Notes: generated by a model from the sequence alone, not told the origin. Shown: positions 52,531 through 62,197, counted from the first letter of the stretch. The stretch is 64,000 nt of DNA from Rhizobium rhizogenes (GCF_002005205.3 NZ_CP019702.2:921501-985500); one strand, 5' to 3'. Numbers and translations are program-made.

Positions 52531-52661
52531 TCCCGTCCTCGCTTTCCCAACCGACTGTCTCACTAAACCATAGACCTATGGCGGAATGAACATCAAATAT
52601 TGGCAAGATTATCGAAATGAGTTATCGATCTGGCAAAATCTATTTATCAAAATGGACATCC
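52531..52661. promoter_or_regulatory. Divergent arginase/Lrp regulatory region with phased direct repeats
   Basis: TGGCAARAT occurs at 52601-52609 and again at 52631-52639, exactly 30 bp apart, which is about three helical turns. TTATCGA occurs at 52609-52615 and 52622-52628. Phased half-sites like these are typical of Lrp-type octameric regulators. The region is AT-rich near the regulator start. The promoter itself is not obvious. Confidence 0.5.
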
Positions 52662-53099
52662 ATGGATAATCTCGACGAACGGCTCGTCACCCTTTTGCGT
52701 CACAACGGCAGGCGCAGCATTTCCGATCTGGCGGTGGAGACGGAAACCTCGCGCGCGACGGTTCGCTCCCGCATCGAAAGAATGGAAAATGACGGCACCA
52801 TCATCGGTTACACCGTCATCCTGCGCGCCGATGCCGTGGAAGCGGCAATTCGCGGCATCATGATGATCGAGATTGAAGGCCATGTGACGGATCGCGTCAT
52901 CCGCACCCTTGGCGGTTTCCCGGAAATATCCGAAATCCACACCACCAACGGCCGCTGGGACCTGATCGTGGAACTCAATGCCGCAACGCTCAGCGATTTC
53001 GACGCCGTGCTACGCCGCATCCGCCTCGTGCCCGGCATCACCGGCAGCGAGACCAGCCTGCTGCTTTCCACCCCGCGCTCCACCCGCGCGAGGCTTTGA
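52662..53099 (+). CDS. Lrp/AsnC-family regulator
   Basis: The 145-residue protein (from ATG 52662) has an N-terminal HTH (LDERLVTLLRHNGRRSISDLAVETETSRATVRSRIERMENDGTIIGYTVIL) and a C-terminal RAM ligand-binding domain (IRGIMMIEIEGHVTDRVIRTLGGFPEISEIHTTNGRWDLIVELNAATLSDFDAVLRRIRLVPGITGSETSLLL). Starting at 52662 matches the usual Lrp N-terminus; an open frame from 52617 adds 15 residues. It is divergent from the arginase operon and probably activates it in response to arginine or ornithine, as ArcR/PutR-type relatives do. Confidence 0.87.
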   Translation: MDNLDERLVTLLRHNGRRSISDLAVETETSRATVRSRIERMENDGTIIGYTVILRADAVEAAIRGIMMIEIEGHVTDRVIRTLGGFPEISEIHTTNGRWDLIVELNAATLSDFDAVLRRIRLVPGITGSETSLLLSTPRSTRARL

Positions 53100-53152
53100 C
53101 CCTGAAGTGAAACGCAAAAGCGGGATAAAACGCATTTTTCGATTTTTTCGAC

Positions 53153-53180
53153 TTGCGCCCCGGAATAAATCATCTATATG
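53153..53180 (+). promoter_or_regulatory. Probable promoter of tRNA-Gln
   Basis: TTGCGC at 53153-53158 and TATATG at 53175-53180 are 16 bp apart and 42 bp upstream of the tRNA. This is the usual form of strong alphaproteobacterial stable-RNA promoters. Confidence 0.55.
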
Positions 53181-53221
53181 ACGACCCACCAAAGCGAATG
53201 CGCCACGCGCTTCCAAGCTTT

Positions 53222-53295
53222 TGGGGAATAGTTCAATGGTAGAACAGCGGACTCTGACTCCGTCGATCTTGGTTCGAATCCAGGTTCCCCAGCCA
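53222..53295 (+). tRNA. tRNA-Gln(CTG)
   Basis: The 74-nt gene folds into a full cloverleaf: acceptor stem TGGGGAA/TTCCCCA, D-loop TTCAATGGTAGAA, anticodon stem GCGGA/TCCGT with loop CTCTGAC giving anticodon CTG (glutamine), T-arm TTGG-TTCGAAT-CCAG, discriminator G and encoded CCA. No intron. Encoded CCA is normal in this group. Confidence 0.95.
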
Positions 53296-53367
53296 AATTT
53301 TCCAAAGTAAAATCAATTACCTGACTACAGCATTTGGTGGCCCTGCGTCGCGCCGCAGCTTGCGTAT

Positions 53368-54354
53368 TCACGCCCGATAAACAACCGCGCCGCCCGTCAT
53401 TCCCGCACCGGCGGCGGTCAAGAGCAGTGTCTCGCCTCCTGCAAGCGGCCGTTCGGCATTGGTGACCGACAGTGACAGCGGAATGGTGGCGGCGGAAGAA
53501 TTACCGAAGCTTTCCACTGTGCGGACGGTTTTTTGCCGGTCGATGGCGAGATTGCCGCAGACGGCGTCGAACATGCGGGCATTGGCCTGATGGGGCACAA
53601 AACGGCCGATATTGGCGGCGGGCACCCCCGCCTGTTGCAACACCTGCTGCGAAGTCCGGGTCATCAGCGCCACGGCGCGGGAGAAAACCTCGCGGCCGTC
53701 GCGCATTGCCATCAACGTATCCTCGGCGGGGCTATCGGCGGAAAAAGGCTGGCTGCTGCCACCTGCCGCTATCCGGATCAGATCGTAACCGCTGCCATCG
53801 GAACGAAGATCGGCCGAAAGAAGGCCGCGCTGCCCTTCCCGGCACGGTGTCAGCACAACCGCGCCGGCGGCGTCGGCGAACAGGACCGCGCTCGCCCTTT
53901 CCAGGGGATTGATACGGCGGCTCAAAATATTGGCGGCGACGATGAGCACGGCGCGGCCGTGGGTGCGCACAAAACCATCGGCAAGGGTGAGTGCATAAAG
54001 AAAGCCTGAACAGGCACCGGCGAGATCGATCCCGCCCGACCGCGACAGGCCCAGCCGGTGGGCAAGCAGCGGTGCGGAAGGTGGCAGAAGATGGTCCGGC
54101 GTGGAGGTTGCCAGCAATGTCAATGCGATATCATCGGGATCGATTTTTGCATCTTCCAGCGCCATGCGGCCGGCTTCGGCGGCAAGGCCGCTCAGCGTGT
54201 CGCCCTCCTCCGCCCAATAACGCCTGAGGATGCCGGTTCGCCGCTCGATCCAGCCGGACTCCAGCCCAAGGCGCGCCTCGATCTCGTCATTGCCGACGCA
54301 ACGCGCCGGAACGGCATGTCCAAAACCGGCCATGCGCGAAGAAAGTATCTGCAT
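53368..54354 (-). CDS. bioZ: BioZ, 3-ketoacyl-ACP synthase III-like enzyme of pimeloyl precursor synthesis
   Basis: The 328-residue enzyme has the KAS III catalytic triad: Cys115 in [11 protein letters not shown], His in [12 protein letters not shown] and Asn in [12 protein letters not shown]. BioZ condenses glutaryl-CoA (from lysine degradation) with malonyl-ACP to start pimeloyl-ACP synthesis for biotin in alphaproteobacteria. Its place as the last gene of bio B-F-D-A-Z separates it from the housekeeping fabH. A start at 54369 (TTG) would add five residues. The bioA gene ends 46 bp upstream. Confidence 0.9.
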   Translation of the reverse strand: MQILSSRMAGFGHAVPARCVGNDEIEARLGLESGWIERRTGILRRYWAEEGDTLSGLAAEAGRMALEDAKIDPDDIALTLLATSTPDHLLPPSAPLLAHRLGLSRSGGIDLAGACSGFLYALTLADGFVRTHGRAVLIVAANILSRRINPLERASAVLFADAAGAVVLTPCREGQRGLLSADLRSDGSGYDLIRIAAGGSSQPFSADSPAEDTLMAMRDGREVFSRAVALMTRTSQQVLQQAGVPAANIGRFVPHQANARMFDAVCGNLAIDRQKTVRTVESFGNSSAATIPLSLSVTNAERPLAGGETLLLTAAGAGMTGGAVVYRA

Positions 54355-54400
54355 TGTCTGGTCTTTCAAGAATGTTGCAGGAGAATGCGGATATCCGGCG

Positions 54401-55666
54401 TCACACGGCCCCGATCACGATCGAGGTGACTTCATCGATGGCGTCGAAGGCGCGGTCCAGATCGTCCGATGTCGAACAATAGGGGGGCATCAGATAAACC
54501 ACGTTGCCGAGGGGGCGGATGACAAACCCGCGCTCGCGGAACAGGCGCCGCATACGCGGCCCCGCTTCGGCAAGATAACCGCCGGAAGGCACCACGATAT
54601 CGAGTGCGGCTATGGTGCCCACCTGCCGGAGACTGGTGAAACGTCCGTCATCCGCAAAGCGCCGCAGATTGTCGCTCAGCATCCGTTCCAGTTGCCCGAT
54701 ACGCTCCGCCACCGGCTCATCCCGCCAGACCTGAAGATTGGCAACGGCGGCGGCGCAGGCGATCGGATTGGCGGTGTAGGAACTCGAATGGAAAAACGTC
54801 TTGCGGCGGTCGGTCGAATAATGCGCCTCGAAGATATCACCGCTGCACAGCGTGGCCGCCAGCGGCAGGGAACCGCCGGTCAGACCCTTGGAAGTGCACA
54901 GAATATCCGGCGAAACCTTTGCCCGCTCACAGGCAAAACGCGTTCCCGTCCGGCCCCAGCCCGTCATCACCTCATCGGCGATGAACAGGCAGCCATGGCG
55001 TTCCGCAATCTGCTTCAGCCCGGCCAGAACATCCGCGCCATACATCTTCATGCCACCGGCACCAAGCACCAGCGGCTCGATTAGCAGCGCAGCGACACGG
55101 CCGGAACGGCAGAAGCGCTCGAACATGTCGAGGGTCGCCTGCGCGCTGCCCTGTTCCGGAAAAGCCAGACGGTCGACGCCGAAGAGCAGCGGTTCGTAGG
55201 CGGCATTGAACACGCCGCGTTCGCCGGTGGACATGGTACCGATCGTATCGCCGTGATAACCATGGTTCATCACCACGATGCGGTCGCGCTTTTCCCCGCG
55301 GTTATGGAAATAACCGAGTGCCATTTTCAGCGCCACTTCCACGGCGGTCGAGCCGCTGTCGGAATAAAACACATGCTCCAGCCCGGCCGGCGCAAATTCG
55401 ATCAGCGCTTTTGCCAGCGTTTCGGCAGGCTCATGGGAGAATTCCGCAAAAATCACCTGATCGAAGGCGTCCGTCGCGGCACGGATCGCGGCCATGATCG
55501 CCGGGTGCCGGTGACCATGGGTGATGACCCACCAGGATGAAATCGCATCGAATAGCCGTGCGCCATCCTCATCAACCATATAGGCGCCCTCCGTCGAAAC
55601 GATGCGTTTCATCGGCGGCTCCAGCCCGTGCTGGGTGAAGGGATGCCAGATGGGCGAACGGCTCAT
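54401..55666 (-). CDS. bioA: Adenosylmethionine-8-amino-7-oxononanoate aminotransferase
   Basis: The 421-residue PLP enzyme of fold type I converts KAPA to DAPA with SAM as amino donor. It has the N-terminal [12 protein letters not shown] typical of Bio[15 protein letters not shown], the PLP Asp in [16 protein letters not shown] and the Schiff-base Lys in [20 protein letters not shown] near residue 265. Its first codons overlap the bioD stop by 4 bp. It is the fourth gene of the operon. Confidence 0.93.
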   Translation of the reverse strand: MSRSPIWHPFTQHGLEPPMKRIVSTEGAYMVDEDGARLFDAISSWWVITHGHRHPAIMAAIRAATDAFDQVIFAEFSHEPAETLAKALIEFAPAGLEHVFYSDSGSTAVEVALKMALGYFHNRGEKRDRIVVMNHGYHGDTIGTMSTGERGVFNAAYEPLLFGVDRLAFPEQGSAQATLDMFERFCRSGRVAALLIEPLVLGAGGMKMYGADVLAGLKQIAERHGCLFIADEVMTGWGRTGTRFACERAKVSPDILCTSKGLTGGSLPLAATLCSGDIFEAHYSTDRRKTFFHSSSYTANPIACAAAVANLQVWRDEPVAERIGQLERMLSDNLRRFADDGRFTSLRQVGTIAALDIVVPSGGYLAEAGPRMRRLFRERGFVIRPLGNVVYLMPPYCSTSDDLDRAFDAIDEVTSIVIGAV

Positions 55667-56301
55667 GCCGGCACCTCCAGAAAATCGGCTAGATCAAATT
55701 GCCGGGCGAAAGCCTGATGCAGCGCCCCGGCGGTCATTTCCGGCAGACGCGGCAGCCGGCCGAGCCTGCGAACCCCGCCGATATCGGTGATGACGCGCTC
55801 ATTTTCCGCGTTCTCGTCACCGATGAAAACCAGACCGTGCACCGGAATGGCCCTTAGCCGCAGCGCCTCCAGCGACAGCAGCGTGTGATTGATGGTGCCG
55901 AGCGTGGTTCTGGCACACAGGATCAGCGGAATTTGCCAGCGGGCGAAGATATCGGCGAACAATAATTCATCGGTCAACGGCACCAGAAGCCCGCCCGCCC
56001 CTTCAATGACCAGCGGCCCCTCCGTTTCCGGAGGCAGCAGAAGTGCCGGATCGATCGCCACATTGTCGAGGCGGGCAGAAAGATGCGGAGAAGCCGGCAT
56101 TTTCAGGCGATAGGCTTCCGGCAGGATACGGGCGCGCGGTGCACCGCCCAGCCGCTCCACCGTGGCGCTATCGGTCTCTTCCTCCAGTCCGGATTGTATC
56201 GGCTTCCAGTAAGAGGCCCGCAGGGCGTGGGTCAGCGCCGCGGCAAAAACCGTCTTGCCGATGCCCGTGTCAGTGCCGGAAATGACGAAACGGGGGCTCA
56301 T
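55663..56301 (-). CDS. bioD: Dethiobiotin synthetase
   Basis: This 212-residue ATP-dependent ligase closes the ureido ring. The P-loop is [11 protein letters not shown] at residues 9-19. The DAPA-binding Lys lies in [15 protein letters not shown], and [19 protein letters not shown] matches the family's second nucleotide-binding region. It overlaps bioF and bioA by 4 bp each. Confidence 0.92.
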   Translation of the reverse strand: MSPRFVISGTDTGIGKTVFAAALTHALRASYWKPIQSGLEEETDSATVERLGGAPRARILPEAYRLKMPASPHLSARLDNVAIDPALLLPPETEGPLVIEGAGGLLVPLTDELLFADIFARWQIPLILCARTTLGTINHTLLSLEALRLRAIPVHGLVFIGDENAENERVITDIGGVRRLGRLPRLPEMTAGALHQAFARQFDLADFLEVPA

Positions 56302-57443
56302 GCCGGCTCCTCCTTCAGTGTCAGGGCAAGCAGCCCGACCATATCGGCGATCTGGCCCTCGTCCACATTGAGCGTGATGGAGAGGCGCAGGCGCGCCGTT
56401 CCTTCCGGCACGGTTGGCGGGCGGATGGCCCGCACGTCGAACCCGCCATCGCGCAGGCGCGCGGCGACGGTGAGCGAACGGGCATTGTCGCCGATCACCA
56501 CCGGCATGATCTGCGAGCCGCTCGGCGTTATCCCGAGCCGGGAGCGAAGTTCTTCGCCGGCAAAATTTATCAGTTCCGCCAGCCGCAACCGCCGCCAGCC
56601 TTCATCGGCGACGACCCGCAACGCCTCCCGCACCGCCGCCGCCATTAGCGGCGAAGGCGCGGTGGAATAGATGAACCCCCGGGCGCGGTTGACGAGGTAA
56701 TCGGCGAGAACCGCAGGCAGGCTCACAAGTGCGCCGGAAAGGCCGAGCGCCTTGCCGCAGGTATGCAGTGCCACCACATTGCTCCGCCCCTCCAGCTCCG
56801 CAGCAAGGCCACGCCCGTCAGGCCCGAATATGCCGGTAGCATGTGCTTCATCGACCACCAGAAAACCGCCATGGGTCTCGGCAAGAGCGGCAAGGGCAGC
56901 CAGCGGCGCCCGGTCACCATCCATGGAATAAAGGCTCTCAACGGCGATCCACGGCCGTCCCCGGCCGCCGGCCTGTCGCCAGCGGCTTATTTCCCGTTCG
57001 AAAGCCTCGACCTGATTATGCGGCACGGCGAGCGCCTGCGCCTTGCCGGCCGCAATACCGTCATGCACGCTGGCATGGATCAGTTCATCATAAAGGACAA
57101 TATCCTCCCGCAGCGGCAGAGTTGAGAAAAGCGCGACATTGGCGGCAAAACCATTGCCGAAATAGATCGTTTTCTCCGCGCAGAAAAATGCCGCTGCCTC
57201 CGCCTCCAGCGCCTCATGTTCCGGATGATTGCCACGCAGCAGCCGTGAGCCGCCGGCGCCGGCCGGCACGCCCCTTGCGATTGCATCGGCAATCGCAGCC
57301 TTCAGACGGGGTGCATCGGCAAGCCCGAGATAGTCGTTGGAGGTGAAATCGATCCCCTGCCGGGCAGCGAGTGCCCGCAGCCGCGATTTGCGGCGCAGGC
57401 CGGCAAGTTTCGCCTCGTAAGGAGAAAGCGCCGATAGGTTCAC
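56298..57443 (-). CDS. bioF: 8-amino-7-oxononanoate synthase
   Basis: The 381-residue PLP enzyme condenses pimeloyl-ACP and alanine. It has [16 protein letters not shown], the Gly-rich [36 protein letters not shown] (PLP Asp and His) and the Schiff-base Lys in [15 protein letters not shown] near residue 230. The start codon is GTG 57443, overlapping the bioB stop as GTGA; no stronger alternative exists nearby. Confidence 0.93.
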   Translation of the reverse strand: MNLSALSPYEAKLAGLRRKSRLRALAARQGIDFTSNDYLGLADAPRLKAAIADAIARGVPAGAGGSRLLRGNHPEHEALEAEAAAFFCAEKTIYFGNGFAANVALFSTLPLREDIVLYDELIHASVHDGIAAGKAQALAVPHNQVEAFEREISRWRQAGGRGRPWIAVESLYSMDGDRAPLAALAALAETHGGFLVVDEAHATGIFGPDGRGLAAELEGRSNVVALHTCGKALGLSGALVSLPAVLADYLVNRARGFIYSTAPSPLMAAAVREALRVVADEGWRRLRLAELINFAGEELRSRLGITPSGSQIMPVVIGDNARSLTVAARLRDGGFDVRAIRPPTVPEGTARLRLSITLNVDEGQIADMVGLLALTLKEEPA

Positions 57444-58459
57444 GGCTCCTCTCCCGCCTGCGCAGGCTGCAGTTCCATAGGCTTCAGGCCCAGACGCCGG
57501 AACAGCGCCGTATCGTGATCCTCACCCGGATTATCCGCCGTCAGCAACGTTTCGCCGACGAAAATGGAATTGGCCCCGGCAAGAAAACAGAGCGCCTGCG
57601 TTTCGTCGCTCATCTCCGTACGCCCGGCGGAAAGCCGCACGTGCGAACGCGGCATCAGGATGCGCGCCAGCGCGATGGTGCGGACAAAATCGATCGGATC
57701 GACCGGGTCGGCCTCGGCAAGCTTCGAGCCGGGGATCGGGATCAGCATGTTGATCGGCACGCTTTCCGGCGGAACCGGCAGGCCGGCAAGCGTCACCAGC
57801 ATCGAAATGCGGTCCTCGACCGTTTCCCCCATGCCGAGAATGCCGCCGGCACAGACCTTGATGCCCGCATCGCGCACATTGGCGAGCGTTTCCAGCCGGT
57901 CTTCGAAGGTGCGGGTGGTGATGATCTGCGAATAAAAGCGCTCCGATGTATCGACATTGTGATTGTAATAATCGAGCCCCGCCTCGGCCAGCCGTCCGGA
58001 TTGTTCAGGCGTCAGCATGCCAAGCGTCATGCAGGTTTCCATGCCCAGCGCCTTGACGCCCTCGACCATGGCCACCACGGCATCCATGTCCCGCTCCTTG
58101 GGATTGCGCCAGGCTGCGCCCATGCAATAACGCGTCGCCCCGCCCTCCTTTGCCTTGCGTGCCTCCGCAAGAACCCGCTCCACCTCCATGAGCTTGGAGG
58201 CCTTCAGGCCTGTCGGGTTGCGGGCGGACTGGCTGCAATAGCTGCAATCCTCGGGGCAGCCACCCGTCTTGATCGATAAAAGCCGGCTCATCTGGATGGC
58301 ATTGGCATCAAAATGGCGGCGGTGCACCTGCTGGGCGCGAAACAGCAGATCGTTGAACGGCAAATTATAGATAATTTTTGCATCTTCGAGCGCCGAACTT
58401 GTCGCAATCGCAGAAACCGGCGTTGGATTTTCCGGGATTTCCCTGACCATCTGATGCAT
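57440..58459 (-). CDS. bioB: Biotin synthase
   Basis: The 339-residue radical-SAM enzyme inserts sulfur into dethiobiotin. The SAM-cluster cysteines are C68, C72 and C75 ([10 protein letters not shown]), followed by [20 protein letters not shown]. The second [2Fe-2S] ligand set is represented by [20 protein letters not shown] and AGRTEMS. It is the first gene of the operon; ATG 58459 has GAGAGG upstream. The 9-bp inverted repeat just upstream is the likely BioR operator. Confidence 0.95.
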   Translation of the reverse strand: MHQMVREIPENPTPVSAIATSSALEDAKIIYNLPFNDLLFRAQQVHRRHFDANAIQMSRLLSIKTGGCPEDCSYCSQSARNPTGLKASKLMEVERVLAEARKAKEGGATRYCMGAAWRNPKERDMDAVVAMVEGVKALGMETCMTLGMLTPEQSGRLAEAGLDYYNHNVDTSERFYSQIITTRTFEDRLETLANVRDAGIKVCAGGILGMGETVEDRISMLVTLAGLPVPPESVPINMLIPIPGSKLAEADPVDPIDFVRTIALARILMPRSHVRLSAGRTEMSDETQALCFLAGANSIFVGETLLTADNPGEDHDTALFRRLGLKPMELQPAQAGEEP

Positions 58460-58481
58460 TCGGCGACCTCTCCGTTAAAAT

Positions 58482-58510
58482 AAATAGATAGAACTTCTTT
58501 TTATCTATTT
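58482..58510. promoter_or_regulatory. BioR-type operator upstream of bioB
   Basis: AAATAGATA at 58482-58490 and TATCTATTT at 58502-58510 form a perfect 9-bp inverted repeat with an 11-bp centre. Each arm contains TATCTAT, close to the BioR half-site reported for alphaproteobacteria (TTATCTATAA). The site lies 23-51 bp upstream of the bioB ATG, where a repressor would block transcription. Confidence 0.75.
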
Positions 58511-58683
58511 TTTTTAGCGTGACTTTTGCAAGCGCTTTTTTCGGGAAAAATCGCCAGCGCCACGGACGGGCTGAACAGGCAGGGCCGGAATCACACCGGA
58601 AATCCGGCGAATACGAAAATCTTCACGCAAAAGAGCGAGAGGGGCCCATGGCGTGAAAAGAGCGCAATTGCTAAGGGTGGGAC

Positions 58684-59130
58684 ATGATCACACTTCGCCC
58701 TTCCACCAGCCATGACACCGCCCGCATCCTCGACATATGGAGCCGGGCCGTTGATGCCACCCATGGCTTTCTTCTTCCGGCGGATCGCGCCGCAATCGGC
58801 GAGGAAGTCAAAGCCTTCCTGCCACAGATGCCCCTGACGCTTGCGGTCGATGTTTCGGATCGTCCGCTTGGTTTCATGTTTCTGCACGAAGGGCACATGG
58901 AAGCGCTTTTCATCGATCCGGATCACCACGGCAAAGGCATCGGCAGGATGCTGGTGCAGGCGGCCATCGCCTCGCACCCCGCGCTGACGACCGACGTCAA
59001 CGAACAGAACATCGAGGCCATGGGCTTTTACCGCAGGCTGGGGTTCGAACCGACCGGGCGCTCCGACCTTGACGGGCAGGGGCGGCCCTACCCGCTCGTG
59101 CACCTGAAATTTCGTGCGACGGAAAAATAA
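58684..59130 (+). CDS. GNAT-family N-acetyltransferase, YjaB-like
   Basis: The 148-residue protein has the GNAT fold with the acetyl-CoA P-loop HHGKGIGRMLVQAA near residue 82 (Q/R-x-x-G-x-G/A). TLAVDVSDRPLGFMFLHEGHMEALFIDPDH precedes it, and VNEQNIEAMGFYRRLGFEPTGRSDLDGQGRPYPLVHL follows, as in YjaB-type acetyltransferases. The acceptor is unknown. It starts 174 bp from the biotin operator on the other strand. The next gene begins about 30 bp after its stop. Confidence 0.85.
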   Translation: MITLRPSTSHDTARILDIWSRAVDATHGFLLPADRAAIGEEVKAFLPQMPLTLAVDVSDRPLGFMFLHEGHMEALFIDPDHHGKGIGRMLVQAAIASHPALTTDVNEQNIEAMGFYRRLGFEPTGRSDLDGQGRPYPLVHLKFRATEK

Positions 59131-59160
59131 GCCGCCGGAACCGTCGGGGAGGACCAGGCC

Positions 59161-60129
59161 ACGAGCACCATCATCCGCTTCGCCACCGACGATTTCCTGC
59201 CCGAGCACCGTTTCGACCATTGGCGCGAGGTGCGCGGCAAAAACCTGTTCGGCGTGACGATCGAACTTGCGCCGGATCGTCGCCAGACATTTCAGGGTTC
59301 GTTTCAGGCGCGCGCCATCGCTGGCGCAGTCGTAAGCGAGATGCGCGCTTCCGCCTACCGCGTCAACCGCACCGAGGCGGATATTGCCCGTATTGCCGGC
59401 GACAGCCTCTGTATCGGCCTGCAGGTCAGGGGTTCCGGATTGCTATATACGGGCGGGGACCGGGTTCATGCCGTTGGCGGCGGCGATATCACCATCAATC
59501 ATTCGGATTTGCCCTATGCCGGCATACCGGACGGCGAAGAAGATTTTCATTTCCGGATGCTCAAAATCCCTGTCGATTACGAGGTCATGCTCGGCCAGAC
59601 GGCCTATGACCTGTTTGCGGCGCGTTATGCCGACAATGCCGCCTTCTCCCGCCCGTTCCGGGCGCTCTTCAATGCGCTGAATGGCGACCACGGCCATCTC
59701 ATCGACCCCGCCCGCGATGTGACCCACATCACCCGGCTTGCAATGACGGCGCGCGGGCGGCTTTCTCCCGCCATGCCGGAGGTGCGCGCCGCCCTGCGGA
59801 CCGGGCTGTGTTATGCGGCCCGGGATATCATGATGCGGAAAAAATCCCGCCAGAACCTGACACCCGCCGCAGTCGCGAAAGAACTGGGCATTTCGCTGCG
59901 TCAGTTGCATGTCGTGTTCGAGGGCGCGGAACTGTCATTTTCCCGCACCCTCTCCTTCATGCGCATCGAGGAGGCAAAACGGCTGCTGCTGGAATCTCCC
60001 GCTTTGCCGATCACACAGATCGCCTTTGGTTGCGGTTTCGACAGCCTCGCCACCTTCTACCGGGTGTTTGCCGCCACCTATGGCGGGACGCCCGGCGACA
60101 TCCGCGCCATGGGCGCGCCCGCGGTTTAA
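59161..60129 (+). CDS. AraC-family regulator with an ACG in place of its start codon
   Basis: The C-terminal 100 residues are a double helix-turn-helix (LTPAAVAKELGISLRQLHVVFEGAELSFSRTLSFMRIEEAKRLLLESPALPITQIAFGCGFDSLATFYRVFAATYGGTPGDIRAM). The N-terminal domain is the AraC-binding type (RFATDDFLPEHRFDHWREVRGKNLFGVTIELAP). That sequence normally begins close to Met-Ser-Thr, and here the reading frame begins ACG-AGC-ACC at 59161, with GGGGAGGA at 59146-59153 in front at the right distance. No ATG, GTG or TTG occurs between the upstream stop and GTG 59230. Starting at GTG 59230 would delete 23 conserved residues. Either ACG is used, or this gene is impaired. Confidence 0.8.
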   Translation, partial: TSTIIRFATDDFLPEHRFDHWREVRGKNLFGVTIELAPDRRQTFQGSFQARAIAGAVVSEMRASAYRVNRTEADIARIAGDSLCIGLQVRGSGLLYTGGDRVHAVGGGDITINHSDLPYAGIPDGEEDFHFRMLKIPVDYEVMLGQTAYDLFAARYADNAAFSRPFRALFNALNGDHGHLIDPARDVTHITRLAMTARGRLSPAMPEVRAALRTGLCYAARDIMMRKKSRQNLTPAAVAKELGISLRQLHVVFEGAELSFSRTLSFMRIEEAKRLLLESPALPITQIAFGCGFDSLATFYRVFAATYGGTPGDIRAMGAPAV

Positions 60130-60249
60130 AATTTCGCCTCTGCGCGCAATGAGAAGACGCCTCGCCATCGCCCCTGTAAGGCCCATGGATCGATCAGTTC
60201 CATGCACCTTCAAAGGGAAACGGGTCCGGCAGCTTCAGGAGCGCGCACT

Positions 60250-61179
60250 ATGACCAATTTTTTCGATTTTGCGATTTCGCGGCTGCCGGACGCCACCACC
60301 CGATGCAGCCGACCGCCACTCGGCGAAATCGACGCGCTGGCTCAAAAGGCATCCTTCGCTGCCGCGTTGCGCCTGCTGGCGGGAAGTTTCATTAGCCTCT
60401 ATGAAGGTTCGCCCGAAATGACCGCGCTTTTCGCGACACGCCAGAGCCGGCTTCTGTGCCACGCGCTGGTGGCGCTTTATTTCCAGAAACGCGGCACCTG
60501 CGAGGCCGAGACGGAAGAGCCCTTTCTGACACGGGAGGATTTCGCGCAGCTGGCGCTGAAGCACGGCCTCGCCAGCCACGATGTCGCCTATGCTTTCTTC
60601 AGACAGGCACTGGAACGCGGACTTACAAACCCGTCGGATCAATCCGACGGAGAAAGGGCTGGCGGCGTGGTGCCCTCACCGCTGACACTGGCGATGCTCG
60701 CGCACTGGTATGACGTCCATTTTCAGGCGCTCGACCTTGTTGACGAAGGGTTCAGGGCCTGCCGTTTCATCGAGCGGTCCGAGACCATGCTGGCGCATAT
60801 TCATCCTCGCGTGGCGCAGGCGCTGCTGTCCAATCCGGAGGTGCGCTGCCCCGGCCCGCTTTCCATCATCTTCAACTGGTTCGATGCGGGCGGATTGCTG
60901 ATGGACCGGCTGATTGCCGGCATCGACCGGGAGAACCCTCTCGAACAGGGCAGGCACCTGACGGATGTGAAGACGGTCTCGCAACTGGCGAAATCGCTGT
61001 CGCTGTCGCGAACCCATGTCAGCCGCAAACTCGCAGCGGCCGAACTGATCGGCGGCATCGGCTGGAGCGGGCGGCGAGGCCGCTCCGCCCTCTGGATCTC
61101 CCAGGGTTTTTACGAGGAATATGCCCGCACGCAGGCGCGCAAGCTGCTGATCCTCGATGACGCCTTCATGGCGATCTGA
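60250..61179 (+). CDS. Unrecognised protein with C-terminal helix-turn-helix
   Basis: I do not recognise this 309-residue family. The C-terminal 80 residues resemble a winged helix: TVSQLAKSLSLSRTHVSRKLAAAELIGGIGWSGRRGRSALWISQGF, with a turn between QLAKSLSLS and RTHVSRKL. The first 220 residues are helical, soluble and Leu/Ala-rich with no transmembrane segment. It starts at ATG 60250 with AGGAG 8 bp upstream. It follows the AraC-type gene on the same strand, and could be a regulator of the same unit or an unrelated transcription factor. Confidence 0.6.
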   Translation: MTNFFDFAISRLPDATTRCSRPPLGEIDALAQKASFAAALRLLAGSFISLYEGSPEMTALFATRQSRLLCHALVALYFQKRGTCEAETEEPFLTREDFAQLALKHGLASHDVAYAFFRQALERGLTNPSDQSDGERAGGVVPSPLTLAMLAHWYDVHFQALDLVDEGFRACRFIERSETMLAHIHPRVAQALLSNPEVRCPGPLSIIFNWFDAGGLLMDRLIAGIDRENPLEQGRHLTDVKTVSQLAKSLSLSRTHVSRKLAAAELIGGIGWSGRRGRSALWISQGFYEEYARTQARKLLILDDAFMAI

Positions 61180-61222
61180 CAAGGCATGGGTCATCGCCAG
61201 ACGTCATGACCCGGCATGGCGA

Positions 61223-62026
61223 TCACCCTGCGGCCCGGCGTGATCCGCCGGAGCTGCGGGAAAAGGCGGCGTCGATCGCATATCGATATTTCAGGAACAG
61301 CCGGTGCAGGCAAAGAAATACCGCAAGCATCAATGGCCACGCGATCAGGACATCGGAAAGGAAATGCGCGCCCATCGCGACCCTGTTCAGCGAGACAACC
61401 ACGATGAACGGCATCAAAATCGCCGCGCAGATGAGGCGGAGTCTTGCAGGCAGGAGAATGGTGAAGGCCAGCAAAGCGATTGCGGTCGAGCTTTCACCGG
61501 ACGGAAAAGAACAACTGCGCGCGCAGGCCCCGTCGAGCGAAAGAACCGGCGTGAAAAACAAATCCCCTCCGAATTCGCCGAGTTGCTGCGGTCTTGCCCG
61601 GGCGAGCAGGGTTTTCAGAATATGCACGATTGCCCCCGGCCCCAAAGCAAAGAAGGTGAGGACAAGCAGCAACTTGTAAGGGTGAAAAATCCGCCTTAGA
61701 CCGGCGAAAAACGGCATGGCAAGAAGCACGCATGCCAGCCCGGGCAACAGGACGGACGGCAGCGCACGGTTCAGGTCGCGGACGGAAACCAGGAACCTGT
61801 CCTCCCCCAGGCGAAAGCCGTCGTCCCAGAAGACGAGGCTGACATCAAGATCGATACCCGGCCAGATCGAGAAAAACAGCATCATCGCAAATGCGACGAA
61901 AAGGGCGAGCAGGGCGGGATTACGGAAAGCCCGGCCGGCAATGTGAACGGCGCTGAAGCGAAACTTCGGCCTTGCGGGCCGGTTTAGCTTTTCCGCCCCG
62001 GCTTTACTGAAGAGATACTGGTGCAT
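61223..62026 (-). CDS. PAP2-superfamily membrane phosphatase
   Basis: The 267-residue protein has about six helices. The three PAP2 motifs are present in order: KTLLARARP (K-x6-R-P), CSFPSGESS (P-S-G-H with His replaced by Glu) and NRVAMGAHFLSDVL (S/N-R-x5-H-x3-D). Such enzymes dephosphorylate lipids in the membrane, such as lipid A, phosphatidate or undecaprenyl diphosphate. The E in place of the PSGH His is a notable change from the standard motif and may alter activity. It is divergent from an OmpR-type regulator and kinase, which may control it. Confidence 0.83.
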   Translation of the reverse strand: MHQYLFSKAGAEKLNRPARPKFRFSAVHIAGRAFRNPALLALFVAFAMMLFFSIWPGIDLDVSLVFWDDGFRLGEDRFLVSVRDLNRALPSVLLPGLACVLLAMPFFAGLRRIFHPYKLLLVLTFFALGPGAIVHILKTLLARARPQQLGEFGGDLFFTPVLSLDGACARSCSFPSGESSTAIALLAFTILLPARLRLICAAILMPFIVVVSLNRVAMGAHFLSDVLIAWPLMLAVFLCLHRLFLKYRYAIDAAFSRSSGGSRRAAG

Positions 62027-62168
62027 GACCGGTTTTCTTGCCCGGAAATGTCAAGCCTTTGCGGAGGAATACCCAAGAGCGTGAGGAAAACGGCTCCGAC
62101 AGCCGATATTTCGCACAAGAACCCTTGCCCGATGCTTCACACCGGCCTAGCGTCCCAGTATTAACGCA

Positions 62169-62180
62169 ACTTATATAAGT
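62169..62180. promoter_or_regulatory. 12-bp perfect palindrome before the OmpR-type gene
   Basis: ACTTATATAAGT is a perfect palindrome 17 bp before the regulator ATG and 142 bp from the PAP2 start. It overlaps a plausible -10 region (TATATA), so an autorepressor site or part of the promoter are both possible. Confidence 0.45.
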
Positions 62181-62197
62181 AAATTTGCAGGTTCAGC

